Assembly (NCBI RefSeq): GCF_014648635.1
Contig: NZ_BMRM01000010.1
Location: 248,001-312,000 of the forward strand
Direction: 5' to 3'
Origin: Streptomyces cinerochromogenes
GTDB lineage: Bacteria > Actinomycetota > Actinomycetes > Streptomycetales > Streptomycetaceae
Length of the DNA stretch: 64,000 nucleotides
In this document: one piece after another, positions 15,624 through 24,015 of the stretch
How the letters are laid out: the number at the start of each line of letters is the position of its first letter
Position numbering within the stretch: position 1 is the stretch's first letter
The notes under the pieces: model-generated
Seen by the model: only the letters and a program-made list of their open reading frames with translations
Database searches by the model: none
Told to the model about the DNA's origin: nothing
Position numbers and translations under genes: made by a program

Positions 15624-17315
15624 ATGCCTGAGACCAAGATCCCGCTGCCCCGCCAGGTCGCCGACGCCTACGTCGACGACCTCATCGCCCTCGACCCTGT
15701 CACCGGTACGTACCTCGGTGTGAAGGAGAGTTCGAGCAGGCTCCCCGACTACTCGCCGGCCGGCCAGGAGGCCCTGGCGAAGCTGGCGCGGACCACGCTC
15801 GCCCGGCTCGACGAGGCGGAGCGGCAGCCCGGCGCGGACAGTGACGTGGAGCGGCGCTGCGGCCGGCTGCTGCGGGAGCGGCTGACCGCCGAACTCGCCG
15901 TGCACGACGCGGAGGAGCACCTGCGCCGCATCGGCAACCTGGACACGCCCGGCCACGCGGTCCGGGAGATCTTCACGGTCACCCCGGCGGAGACGGAGGA
16001 GGACTGGGCGGCGATCGCGCAGCGCCTGCGCGCGGTCCCGGGCGCGCTCGCGGGGTACCGCGCGTCCCTCGAACTCGGCCTGGAGCGCAAGCTGTTCGCG
16101 GCGCCCCGGCCGACGGCGACCTTCATCGGCCAGCTCACCGAGTGGACGGACACGGACGGCGGGGGGCGCGGCTGGTACGAGGACTTCGCCGCCGCGGGCC
16201 CTCAGGCGCTGCGCGCCGAGCTGGACGAGGCCGCGCGGACCGCGACCGCCGCCCTGGCGGAGCTGCGGGACTGGCTGCGGGACGTGTACGCGCCGGCGAT
16301 CGAGGGCGCCCCGGACGTGGTGGGCCGGGAGCGGTACGCGCGCTGGGCCCGCTACTTCAACGGCACGGACCTGGACCTGGACGAGGCGTACGCGTACGGC
16401 TGGGCGGAGTTCCACCGCATCCTCGGCGAGATGCGGAAGGAGGCGGAGAAGATCCTGCCCGGCGCCGGGACGCCGTGGGCGGCGCTCGCGCACCTGGACG
16501 AGCACGGCCGGCACATCGAGGGCGTGGACGAGGTCCGGGAGTGGCTCCAGGGCCTGATGGACCGGGCGATCGAGGAACTGGACGGCACCCACTTCGACCT
16601 CGCCGAGCGGGTGCGGAGGGTGGAGTCCTGCATCGCCCCGCCCGGCGGCGCGGCGGCCCCCTACTACACGCCGCCGTCGGAGGACTTCTCCCGGCCGGGC
16701 CGCACCTGGCTGCCCACGATGGGCCTGACCCGCTTTCCCGTCTACGACCTCGTGTCGACCTGGTACCACGAGGGTGTGCCCGGCCACCACCTCCAGCTCG
16801 CGCAGTGGGCGCACGTGGCCGAGGACCTCTCCCGCTACCAGGCGACGATCGGCGGGGTCAGCGCCAACGCGGAGGGCTGGGCGCTGTACGCGGAGCGGCT
16901 GATGGACGAGCTGGGCTACCTCACGGACCCGGAGGAGCGGCTCGGCTACCTCGACGCGCAGATGATGCGGGCGGCCCGGGTGATCGTGGACATCGGCATG
17001 CACCTGGAGCTGGAGATCCCGGCGGACTCGCCGTTCCACCCCGGTGAGCGGTGGACCCCGGAGCTGGCCGAGGAGTTCTTCGGCCTGCACAGCAGCCGGC
17101 CGGCGGACTACGTGGAGAGCGAACTGACCCGGTACCTGACGATCCCGGGCCAGGCGATCGGCTACAAGCTCGGCGAGCGGGCGTGGCTGCTGGGCCGGGA
17201 GAAGGCGCGCGAGCGGCACGGCGACGCCTTCGACCTGAAGGCCTGGCACATGGCGGCCCTGTCCCAGGGCTCCCTGGGCCTGGACGACCTGGTGGACGAG
17301 CTGTCCCGCCTCTGA
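15624..17315 (+). CDS. DUF885-family putative metallocarboxypeptidase-like protein
   Basis: This is a soluble protein of 563 residues that I place in the DUF885 family. The only catalytic-looking motif is YHEGVPGHHLQLAQW at about residue 380. It is a zinc-metallopeptidase-like His-Glu...His-His arrangement, with a possible third ligand in NAEGWALYAERLMDELG some 35 residues on. The rest is helical, and it has no signal peptide. The ATG at 15624 is used, with GAGG about nine bases upstream; an ATG at 15615 has its ribosome site too close. It is monocistronic, and a hairpin follows about 25 bases after the stop. The family is common in Streptomyces but poorly characterised, so peptidase activity is an inference. 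Confidence 0.85.
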   Translation: MPETKIPLPRQVADAYVDDLIALDPVTGTYLGVKESSSRLPDYSPAGQEALAKLARTTLARLDEAERQPGADSDVERRCGRLLRERLTAELAVHDAEEHLRRIGNLDTPGHAVREIFTVTPAETEEDWAAIAQRLRAVPGALAGYRASLELGLERKLFAAPRPTATFIGQLTEWTDTDGGGRGWYEDFAAAGPQALRAELDEAARTATAALAELRDWLRDVYAPAIEGAPDVVGRERYARWARYFNGTDLDLDEAYAYGWAEFHRILGEMRKEAEKILPGAGTPWAALAHLDEHGRHIEGVDEVREWLQGLMDRAIEELDGTHFDLAERVRRVESCIAPPGGAAAPYYTPPSEDFSRPGRTWLPTMGLTRFPVYDLVSTWYHEGVPGHHLQLAQWAHVAEDLSRYQATIGGVSANAEGWALYAERLMDELGYLTDPEERLGYLDAQMMRAARVIVDIGMHLELEIPADSPFHPGERWTPELAEEFFGLHSSRPADYVESELTRYLTIPGQAIGYKLGERAWLLGREKARERHGDAFDLKAWHMAALSQGSLGLDDLVDELSRL

Positions 17316-17340
17316 CAGCGCGGCGTCGGCACGGACATCC

Positions 17341-17380
17341 CGGCGGGGACCGCGCGGCCACGGCCGCGGGGACCCCGCCG
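17341..17380 (+). terminator. Hairpin terminator after the DUF885 gene
   Basis: CGGCGGGG (17341-17348) pairs with CCCCGCCG (17373-17380), and an inner CGCGGCC / GGCCGCG stem extends the hairpin. It lies 25 bases after the stop codon. Stability is very high; no U-tract follows. Confidence 0.65.
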
Positions 17381-17418
17381 GTGGCGTACCCGGCGCCGGC
17401 CGGGCCGGGGCCGGCGGC

Positions 17419-17488
17419 GCTCACCGCGATGCGCACCGCCCGGACGAGCAGCGGCTCACCGTGATGCGCACCGCCCGGACGAGCAGCG
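17419..17488. repeat. Tandem duplication of a 35-bp unit in an intergenic gap
   Basis: Two adjacent 35-base copies (17419-17453 and 17454-17488), starting GCTCACCG and ending GACGAGCAGCG, differ at one base. They lie in the 321-base gap 17316-17636, which otherwise holds only the upstream terminator and unremarkable GC-rich sequence before the membrane protein gene. I see no gene there. Confidence 0.85.
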
Positions 17489-17636
17489 GCACCGAGCGGG
17501 TGACCACGGGCAGCCCGAGGGCGGGGCCGGGAGGGTGAGGGACGTCGCGCTCGGCCGTACGGGCGTCCTCCGCTGGCGCGGGCGGGACGCAGGCGGCTAG
17601 CTGGTGCCGGGGGCCGATGCGGAAGGCGGGCCGGGC

Positions 17637-18311
17637 ATGGAGGAGACGGGGACGGGGCGGCGGACCATACGGACACCGCGGGCCGCGGGGCTGGCCGGAG
17701 TGGTCTTCGCGCTGCTCCTGGCGGCGGCGATGGTCCTGGTCAGGCTGGGGATTCCGGAGGGCCCCGACGCGGCCGCCGCGCCGGGGTTCACGGACTCCGT
17801 GCGACGGGACGCGCTGCGGGCGGCCCTCGCGCTCGTGCCGTTCGCCGGGATCTTCTTCCTGTGGTTCATCGGAGTGATCCGCTCGCACGTCGGCGCGGGC
17901 GAGGACAAGTTCCTCGCCACGGTCTTCCTCGGCAGCGGGCTCGTCTTCACCGCCACGATGTTCGGCGCCGCCGCCGCGGCGAGCGCCGTGCTCGACGTGG
18001 ACCACCCCGCCGAGCTGCCGCCGGTGCCCGGCACCTGGGACTTCGGCCGCCACTTCGCGTTCACGTTGATGACGGAGTACGCCATGCGGATGGCGGCCGT
18101 CTTCGTGTCCTCCATGTCGGTCATCGGCCGCCGCCTCAGGGTCCTGCCCCGCTGGCTCACGGTCCTCGGCCTCCTCGCCGCCCTGGTGCTGCTGTTCGCC
18201 TCCTCGAACGTGCCCTGGGCGGAACTCGTCTTCCCCGCGTGGTCGCTGCTGCTCAGCGTGCACATCCTCATGGCGAGCCGGGGAGCCCGGTCCCGTCCGG
18301 AGCCCGGGTAG
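17637..18311 (+). CDS. Conserved integral membrane protein, four spans
   Basis: This is a membrane protein of 224 residues and unknown function. After a short basic N-terminus (GTGRRTIRTPRA) there are four hydrophobic segments: AGVVFALLLAAAMVLV, LVPFAGIFFLWFIGVI, ATVFLGSGLVFTATMFGAAA, and a C-terminal pair around LTVLGLLAALVLLFA and AWSLLLSVHIL. No catalytic motif is visible. The ATG at 17637 is preferred; an in-frame GTG at 17604 adds 11 unremarkable residues. It stands 150 bases before the ferredoxin gene on the same strand, too far to claim a shared operon. I do not recognise a named family; similar proteins occur widely in Streptomyces. Confidence 0.72.
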   Translation: MEETGTGRRTIRTPRAAGLAGVVFALLLAAAMVLVRLGIPEGPDAAAAPGFTDSVRRDALRAALALVPFAGIFFLWFIGVIRSHVGAGEDKFLATVFLGSGLVFTATMFGAAAAASAVLDVDHPAELPPVPGTWDFGRHFAFTLMTEYAMRMAAVFVSSMSVIGRRLRVLPRWLTVLGLLAALVLLFASSNVPWAELVFPAWSLLLSVHILMASRGARSRPEPG

Positions 18312-18464
18312 GGCCGTCGGCCGCTCACTCGATCGGCGTGCCCGGCGCGCGGGCGTCCCGCCCCGGCTCGCATGCTGGCGTGCGGGGGGACGACCGCCGT
18401 CCGCAGCCGCCCGCGCCAGCGCGTGGGACGGGCGGACCTGGCCATCGGAAAGGGCGGAGCGTCG

Positions 18465-18695
18465 ATGCGGCTCGTCGTCGATCTCAACAAGTGTCAGGGG
18501 TACGCGCAGTGCGCGTTCCTCGCGCCCGACGTCTTCGCCATGCACGGCGAGGAGTCGCTGATCTACAACCCGCGCGCGGAGGAGGAGCAGCGGGAGCGGC
18601 TGGCGCGTGCCGTCGCCGCGTGCCCGGTACAGGCGATCACCGCCGACGGACTGGACCGCGTGGGCGAGGTCCGGGAGGCGCCCGATGGCCGCTGA
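18465..18695 (+). CDS. [3Fe-4S]-type ferredoxin for the adjacent P450
   Basis: This is a small electron carrier of 76 residues. It begins MRLVVDLNKCQGYAQC and has a later AACPVQAI, giving the CX5C...CP pattern of Streptomyces P450 ferredoxins with a 3Fe-4S cluster. It is the first gene of a three-gene operon with a ferredoxin reductase and a P450, so it should shuttle electrons from the reductase to the P450. The ATG at 18465 follows GGAAAGGGCGGAG. Its stop lies 11 bases inside the reductase gene, so the two are translationally coupled. The residue between the cluster cysteines (Tyr-Ala rather than the common Gly-His or similar) may tune potential. Confidence 0.9.
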   Translation: MRLVVDLNKCQGYAQCAFLAPDVFAMHGEESLIYNPRAEEEQRERLARAVAACPVQAITADGLDRVGEVREAPDGR

Positions 18696-20076
18696 CTACG
18701 TGGAGTGGCTCAGGCGTGAGGGGCGGATCGTGATCGTCGGCGCCTCGCTGGCCGGTCTGCGGGCCGCCGAGACGCTGCGCGCCGAGGGCTTCGCCGGTGA
18801 ACTGACCCTGATCGGGGACGAGCCGTACGAGCCGTACGACCGGCCGCCGCTGTCGAAGTCCGTGCTGCTGGGGATGGCGTCCCCGCACCACACCGAGCTG
18901 CCCCACCGCTGGGAGATCGACGCCAAGTGGCGCCTCGGCGTCGCGGCGACCGGTCTGGATCCGACCGCCAAGCGGGTGCGGCTGGCCGACGGGGACGAGG
19001 TGGAGTACGACCGGCTGCTCATCGCGACCGGGGTGCGCGCCCGGCCGTGGCCGAAGCCGGAGGAGGCCCGGCTGGACGGCGTCTGCCTGCTGCGTACCTG
19101 TGAGGACGCGGCCGACCTGTACCGGCGGCTGAAGGCGGGGCCGCGCCGGGTGTTCGTCATCGGCGCCGGCTTCGCCGGTTCGGAGGTGGCCTCGGCGTGC
19201 CGGGAGATGAATCTGCCGGTCACCGTCGCGGAACGCGCGGGCGCGCCGCTGGTGGGCGCGCTCGGCGGGGTCATCGGCGCGGTCGCCGCCGACCTGCAGA
19301 CGGAGAACGGGGTGGATCTGCGCACGCACGTCACGGTGACCGCGCTGGAGGGTGACCCGGCCGGCCGGGTGCGGGCGGTCCATCTGTCCGACGAGAGCGT
19401 GGTCGAGGCGGACGTGGTCGTGGTCTCGCTGGGGTCGCTGCGGAACACCGAGTGGCTGCAGGGGTCGGGGCTGGGCGCCGGCCCCCGGGGCGTCGCCTGT
19501 GACGCGGGCTGCCGGGCCTTCGACTTCCGGGGCATCGTCACGGACGACGTGTTCGTGGCGGGCGATGTGGCGCGCTCCCCGCACGCGCTCTTCGGCTACC
19601 AGTTCCTCTCGCTGGAGCACTGGGGCAACGCCGTCGCGCAGGCGGAGACCGCCGCGCACAACATGATCTGCCACGGCGCCGAACGGCGCCCGCACCTGTG
19701 GATGCCCGCCTTCTGGTCCTCGATGTTCGGTGTGAACATCAAGTCGGTCGGGGTGCCGCCCATGGGCGAGCAGCTCATGGTCACGCAGGGCTCGCTGGCC
19801 GAGCGCCGGTTCGCAGCCGTCTACGGGTACCAGGACCGGATCGTGGCCGCCGTGACCTTCGACAACACACGGTGGCTGGAGTTCTACCAGCGGCAGATCG
19901 AGATCGGCGCGCCGTTCCCGGTGGAGTACCCGACGATGGACCGGCGGCCCGAGGGGCGGCAGCCGGTGGACGCCCGGTTCCCGGACCCCTCCCTGCCGAC
20001 CCACGGCCCCATGGTGACCCTCAGCGGTTACTCGCCGGCCGACCAGCAGCTGGTCTTCCACCCCGCCCGCCACTGA
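18685..20076 (+). CDS. NAD(P)H-dependent ferredoxin reductase (FAD), P450 redox partner
   Basis: This is a 463-residue flavoprotein of the rubredoxin/ferredoxin reductase group (pyridine nucleotide-disulfide fold). The FAD-binding part starts IVIVGASLAGLRAAETL. The NAD(P)-binding Rossmann motif is FVIGAGFAGSEVAS near residue 165. TDDVFVAGDVARSPH is the second FAD contact, and the last 90 residues form a reductase C-terminal domain. It takes electrons from NAD(P)H and passes them to the ferredoxin encoded immediately upstream, with which it overlaps by 11 bases. It carries an N-terminal extension, MAADYVEWLRREG, before the FAD fold. The P450 gene follows after 36 bases. Confidence 0.92.
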   Translation: MAADYVEWLRREGRIVIVGASLAGLRAAETLRAEGFAGELTLIGDEPYEPYDRPPLSKSVLLGMASPHHTELPHRWEIDAKWRLGVAATGLDPTAKRVRLADGDEVEYDRLLIATGVRARPWPKPEEARLDGVCLLRTCEDAADLYRRLKAGPRRVFVIGAGFAGSEVASACREMNLPVTVAERAGAPLVGALGGVIGAVAADLQTENGVDLRTHVTVTALEGDPAGRVRAVHLSDESVVEADVVVVSLGSLRNTEWLQGSGLGAGPRGVACDAGCRAFDFRGIVTDDVFVAGDVARSPHALFGYQFLSLEHWGNAVAQAETAAHNMICHGAERRPHLWMPAFWSSMFGVNIKSVGVPPMGEQLMVTQGSLAERRFAAVYGYQDRIVAAVTFDNTRWLEFYQRQIEIGAPFPVEYPTMDRRPEGRQPVDARFPDPSLPTHGPMVTLSGYSPADQQLVFHPARH

Positions 20077-20112
20077 CCGCCGCCGACGGCCTCGACGCTC
20101 CAAGGACCCGCC

Positions 20113-21354
20113 ATGCCGCACGCCTCGATGATGCGCCAGATCACCGACTTCGCGAACCGCGCCAACCCGTATCCGGTGTACGAGGAACTCCGCAGGACAC
20201 CGGTGCTCCACGAGGAGGAGGACGGCCCCTACCTCATCAGTTCGTACTACGACATCAAGGCGCTCCTTCACGATCCGCGGATCAGCTCCGACGCCGCGAA
20301 CCTGGCCGCCGCCGGGGACGACGCGCTGGACCAGACGGAGGAGACGGGCGGGCTGCCGCCGTCCTTCCTGCGCCTCGACCCGCCCGAGCACGACCGGCTG
20401 CGGCGGATCGCCAACGGCGCCTTCGGGCCGCCGCACCGGCCGCGGCGGATCGAGAGCATGCGGGGCCAGATGCGGGACATCGTCACCGAGCTGATCGACG
20501 GCTTCGGGGACGCCCGGCAGATCGACCTGGTCGACCAGTTCGCCTACCCCTTCCCGGTGACGGTGATCTGCCGGCTGCTCGGGGTGCCCCGGGAGGACGA
20601 GCCGAAGTTCCGTACCTGGGTCGACCCGCTGGTGGCGAGCCTCGACCCCGACACCGGCCGGGGCGCGGACGACACCGACCACCGCAAGACGGCGCGGGAA
20701 GCCCGCATGCAGCTCGGCATGTACCTGGCGGAGCTGGTCGAGGAGCGGGCCCGGGAGCCGCGGGACGACATGCTGTCCGACCTGGTGAACAGCCGGGGCC
20801 CGGACGGCGCCATGACGATGATGGAGGTGCTCAGCACCTCGGTGCTGCTGCTGATCGCCGGGCACGAGACGACGGTCAACCTGATCACCAACGGCATGCT
20901 CACCCTGCTGCGCCACCCGGAGTACCTGCGGCGGCTGCGGGAGGACCCGGGGCTGTCGGTCAACATCGTGGAGGAGCTGCTGCGGTACGAACCTCCGGTG
21001 CAGCTCGTGCCGCAGCGCACCTGCATCGGCGACATCGAGGTGCGCGGGGTGACGATCCCCAAGGGCTCGCGGATCTGGCTGGTGCTGGCCGCGGGCAACC
21101 GCGACCCGGAGCGCTTCGAGGACCCCGAGCGGTTCGACCCGGACCGCGGGGACATCCAGCATCTCGGTTTCGGCAGCGGCATCCACAGCTGCTTCGGCGC
21201 TCCGCTGGCCCGGCTGGAGACGCAGATCGCGCTGTCCGAGCTGGCCCGGCGGCTGGAGAGTCCCCGCCTGGTCGAGGATCCGCCGCCCTACCGGCAGAAC
21301 GCGGTGCTGCGCGGCCCCCGGCACCTGGGCATCGCCTTCGAGGGGCTGCGCTGA
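20113..21354 (+). CDS. Cytochrome P450
   Basis: This is a class I bacterial P450 of 413 residues. The I-helix oxygen-activation motif is LLIAGHETTVN, the K-helix ExxR is EELLRYEPP, and the heme loop is FGSGIHSCFGAPLA with the cysteine ligand at about residue 360. It is the third gene of a ferredoxin-reductase-P450 operon, so the complete electron chain is encoded in 3 kb. That arrangement is seen with CYP147-like enzymes, but I cannot assign the CYP family from memory with confidence. The substrate is unknown; nothing nearby is a biosynthetic cluster, so xenobiotic or fatty-acid oxidation is as likely as tailoring. A ribosome site, AAGGACCCGCC, precedes the ATG. Confidence 0.93.
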   Translation: MPHASMMRQITDFANRANPYPVYEELRRTPVLHEEEDGPYLISSYYDIKALLHDPRISSDAANLAAAGDDALDQTEETGGLPPSFLRLDPPEHDRLRRIANGAFGPPHRPRRIESMRGQMRDIVTELIDGFGDARQIDLVDQFAYPFPVTVICRLLGVPREDEPKFRTWVDPLVASLDPDTGRGADDTDHRKTAREARMQLGMYLAELVEERAREPRDDMLSDLVNSRGPDGAMTMMEVLSTSVLLLIAGHETTVNLITNGMLTLLRHPEYLRRLREDPGLSVNIVEELLRYEPPVQLVPQRTCIGDIEVRGVTIPKGSRIWLVLAAGNRDPERFEDPERFDPDRGDIQHLGFGSGIHSCFGAPLARLETQIALSELARRLESPRLVEDPPPYRQNAVLRGPRHLGIAFEGLR

Positions 21355-21408
21355 GCACGCCGTCCGCCCGCCGCGCCGGTCCGTGACCCGTGTCCTTGTG
21401 TCACGCGC

Positions 21409-22509
21409 TCACTGCGTGACCTCCGCCGGCAGCACCACACAGACCTCGTACCCGCCGTCGCGCGTCGGGCCCGAGGTCATGGTGCCGCCGAGGAGTTCGG
21501 CGCGCTGGCGCAGACCGATCAGGCCGTGGTGCGCGCCGGGCAGCGGGAGGGGCGGCTGGGTCGGCGCGGTGTTGGTGACCCGGACGCGGACGGAACCGTC
21601 GGTGTGCAGCAGGTCGATGCGCGCGGTGGCGCCGGGGGCGTGTTTGCGCGTGTTGGTCAGGGCCTCCTGGACCGTGCGGTAGACCGCGCGCTGGACGGTG
21701 GCCGGGAGGCCTTCGGGCAGGTCCATCCGCAGCTCGGTGTCGATGCCGCAGCCGTCGGCGAGTCTGCGGATGTCGTGGAGCGCCGGCTGCGGGGTCAGCT
21801 CCGTGGGCTGGCCGCCGGAGGCACGCAGCACCCCGACCATGTGGCGCAGCTCGTCCAGCGTCTGCACGCTCAGCCGGCGGATGGTCGCCGCGGCGTCCTT
21901 GGTGTCCGCGTCGCGCGCGCCGACCTGGAGCGCTCCGGCGCGTACGGCGATCAGGCTGACCTGGTGCGAGACGACGTCGTGCATCTCCCGCGCCAGCTGG
22001 GCGCGCTCCTTGGACAGGACGGCCTGGGCCGTCAGCAGCTGCTGGTGGTCCCGGGCCTCGGAGATCTCGGTCAGCCGCAGGGAGAGGTCGCGCCGCGTCC
22101 GCACGAGCTGCCCGAGGAAGACGGCGGCGGCCGCCGTGGCGGCGCTGTAGCCGAACGTGATCACCGTGCGGGTGCTGATCGGATCGAGGTCGGGCGAGGG
22201 CAGGGACATCGTGTCGCTGAGCGCGAAGGCCGGGACGCACAGGACCAGCAGCGCCCCCGGTCGGCTGAGCGAGGCGAGCGTGTACAGCGCGGCCAGGCAG
22301 GCGACGACCGCGTCCGAGAACAGGACGGCGGGGAGGGTGAGGAGAAACGTGAGCAGCGGTAGCCGGCGGCGCAGCAGGAGGGCGACGGCGGCGGCCAGGG
22401 CGCAGGCCATCCGCAGCGGCTCCGCGATGTCCCAGTGGGCCCAGACGTCGAGCAGGGCCATGGCCACCGCCACGCCGTCCAGCACCAGCGGGGACGGGCG
22501 GCGGGTCAT
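21409..22509 (-). CDS. Sensor histidine kinase (HisKA_3 type)
   Basis: This is a sensor kinase of 366 residues. About five hydrophobic segments fill residues 10-150 (for example VLFSDAVVACLAALYTLA and LLVLCVPAFALSD), leaving no large extracellular domain. The DHp motif AREMHDVVSHQVSLIAVRAG has its phosphoacceptor His at about residue 177. HATPase_c follows with EALTNTRKHAPG and GLIGLRQRAELLGG. Its start codon overlaps the stop of the response regulator gene (ATGA), so it is the second gene of a coupled pair. Such membrane-embedded sensors often respond to envelope stress; the signal and targets are unknown. Confidence 0.9.
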   Translation of the reverse strand: MTRRPSPLVLDGVAVAMALLDVWAHWDIAEPLRMACALAAAVALLLRRRLPLLTFLLTLPAVLFSDAVVACLAALYTLASLSRPGALLVLCVPAFALSDTMSLPSPDLDPISTRTVITFGYSAATAAAAVFLGQLVRTRRDLSLRLTEISEARDHQQLLTAQAVLSKERAQLAREMHDVVSHQVSLIAVRAGALQVGARDADTKDAAATIRRLSVQTLDELRHMVGVLRASGGQPTELTPQPALHDIRRLADGCGIDTELRMDLPEGLPATVQRAVYRTVQEALTNTRKHAPGATARIDLLHTDGSVRVRVTNTAPTQPPLPLPGAHHGLIGLRQRAELLGGTMTSGPTRDGGYEVCVVLPAEVTQ

Positions 22510-23159
22510 CCGCTCTCCTTCGTGAGGAGCCCGGCCCGCTGGGCGAAAAGGGCGGCCTGCACCCTGCCGCTGACCTCCAGCTTGGTGAGGATCGCGCTGA
22601 CGTGGTCCTTGACCGTGCCGGTGCTCAGGTGCATCCGGGAGGCGATGTCGGTGTTGGACAGGCCCTCGGCGATGAGGACGAGCACCTCGCGCTCACGGCC
22701 GGTCAGCCGGTCGAGGGCCTTCGGCGGGCGCTCCTGCGGTCCGGCGCTCAGATAGCCGTCCACGATGGTGCGCGTGACCTTGGGCGCGAGCACGGTGCCG
22801 CCGCGGGCCAGGCTCTGCACGGCCGGGGGCAGCGCCTCCGGGTCGGTGTCCTTCAGCAGGAATCCCGCGGCGCCCGAGCGCAGTGCCGTCTCCACGTACT
22901 CGTCCATGTCGAAGGTGGTCAGCATGGCCACCACGGGGGGCTCCGGCAGGCGGCGGATCTCACCGAGGACGGTGAGCCCGTCGACGTCCGGCATCCGGAT
23001 GTCCAGCAGGACGACGTCGGGGCGCTGCTCGCGCACCGCCCGCAGGGCCTGGCCGCCGGACACCGCCCCGACGACCTCGATGCCGTCGGCGGCGGCGAGG
23101 ATGCGCTGGAAGCCCGTGCGGATCAGGGCTTCGTCGTCGACCACCAGTACCCGGATCAC
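22506..23159 (-). CDS. LuxR/NarL-family response regulator
   Basis: This is a 217-residue regulator. Its receiver has VVDDEALIR, phosphorylatable Asp53 in VVLLDIRMPDVDG, AMLTTFDMDEY and the conserved Lys in FLLKDTDP. The LuxR helix-turn-helix carries LTGREREVLVLIAEGLSN and STGTVKDHVSAIL. The GTG at 23159 is the natural start, since the frame extends further upstream without homology. It is first in the operon and overlaps the kinase gene by four bases. The upstream gap contains nested inverted repeats (23176-23259) that could be the autoregulatory site. Confidence 0.92.
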   Translation of the reverse strand: MIRVLVVDDEALIRTGFQRILAAADGIEVVGAVSGGQALRAVREQRPDVVLLDIRMPDVDGLTVLGEIRRLPEPPVVAMLTTFDMDEYVETALRSGAAGFLLKDTDPEALPPAVQSLARGGTVLAPKVTRTIVDGYLSAGPQERPPKALDRLTGREREVLVLIAEGLSNTDIASRMHLSTGTVKDHVSAILTKLEVSGRVQAALFAQRAGLLTKESG

Positions 23160-23175
23160 GTGCGCTCCAGCCTCT

Positions 23176-23259
23176 CCGGCACCACTGTCCGATTCGTACC
23201 ACGCCCGGGGCCGCTTCGCCGCCGAGCGTGGTACGGACGGGCGCCGGAGGTCCGGTGCC
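23176..23259 (-). promoter_or_regulatory. Nested inverted repeats before the response regulator gene
   Basis: A 10-bp perfect inverted repeat, CGTACCACGC / GCGTGGTACG (23195-23204 and 23226-23235), sits inside CGGCACC / GGTGCCG arms (23176-23182 and 23253-23259). It lies between the end of the histidine-phosphatase-like gene and the regulator start, both on the minus strand. It can therefore be a terminator for the first, an operator for the second, or both. Confidence 0.55.
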
Positions 23260-23263
23260 GTGA

Positions 23264-23908
23264 TCAGGCGATCGCGGGCCGCCGGGTGGTCGGCAGGCTC
23301 AGCACCGCGACGGCCGCCGGCCCGTCGGACGGCTGCCGACGCTGCGGGACGGTGAGCCGGCCGAGCCGGGTGCTCCACAGGCCCTCGTGTCGCGTCAGCG
23401 TGACCACGGAGGAGGGCGGCACCTCCAGGTGCCGGTACGCGCGGGCGGGCAGGGAGAGGGCGTGGACCAGCGCGGCTCTGATCACGGACGCCTCGGTGAT
23501 CGTGAGGACGGGGTCGGCGTCGGGGGGCAGGGCGTCCAGCCAGGCGGCCGTACGACGGCACAGCGCGCGGACGGACTCGCCGCCGTGCGGTGCGGCGTCG
23601 GGATCCGTCAGCCAGACGGAGAGGCCGTGGGGGTCCCCGGCCGCGACGTCCTGGACGGACCGGCCGTCCCAGGTGCCGTGGTCCAGGTCGCGCAGGGCGT
23701 GCTCGGGCAGGGCCTCGATCCCGAGAGCCGTCGCGGTCTGGGCGCAGCGGACGGAGGGGCCCCGCAGGGCCGGCGGGTACGGCGGGAGGGTCGTTCTCAC
23801 GGCTGCCAGCTCGCGCCGGCGGCGCTCGGTCAGGGCGCCGTCCCCGAAGACCCGGTCAGGGCCGCTGTCCGCGGGGGTCGCGCAGAGCATCGTCAGTCGC
23901 ACCGTCAC
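23264..23908 (-). CDS. Histidine-phosphatase-fold protein lacking both catalytic histidines
   Basis: This protein of 214 residues has the layout of the histidine phosphatase superfamily, but with the active site replaced. The N-terminal RHG is VRLTMLCATPADSG, the second motif keeps an Arg (SVRCAQTATALG), the usual Glu loop reads LRDLDHGTWDGR, and the second catalytic His motif (normally SHG) is TITEASVIRAALVHAL. The fold is thus recognisable but phosphoryl transfer by the usual mechanism is not possible, so a binding or regulatory role is likely. The GTG at 23908 is fixed by the strong ribosome site AGAAGGAGG seven bases upstream. Similar degenerate proteins are, to my recollection, found in other Streptomyces. 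Confidence 0.78.
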   Translation of the reverse strand: MTVRLTMLCATPADSGPDRVFGDGALTERRRRELAAVRTTLPPYPPALRGPSVRCAQTATALGIEALPEHALRDLDHGTWDGRSVQDVAAGDPHGLSVWLTDPDAAPHGGESVRALCRRTAAWLDALPPDADPVLTITEASVIRAALVHALSLPARAYRHLEVPPSSVVTLTRHEGLWSTRLGRLTVPQRRQPSDGPAAVAVLSLPTTRRPAIA

Positions 23909-24015
23909 CGTCGGCCTCCTTCTGCGAGGTTTTCCCCTGCACACCACATCCCAGGGAAGGGGCCTGTCCAACCTCCGGCAGGTGACCGGATCACCCCCGC
24001 CGGTCGGCGGGTTTC

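Noticed and set aside
17421..18545. Antisense open frame across the 35-bp duplication and the membrane protein gene
   Set aside because: The plus strand encodes a plausible multi-span protein; the antisense product has no hydrophobic or catalytic pattern.
18637..21324. Roughly 900-codon open frame antisense to the P450 operon
   Set aside because: High-GC shadow of real genes; composition is Arg/Gly/His-rich and the sense strand encodes clear conserved enzymes.
23909..24015. Possible cobalamin riboswitch before the histidine-phosphatase-like gene
   Set aside because: I looked for the B12-box and GCCACTG-type core on the minus strand and did not find them; only a normal ribosome site is clear.
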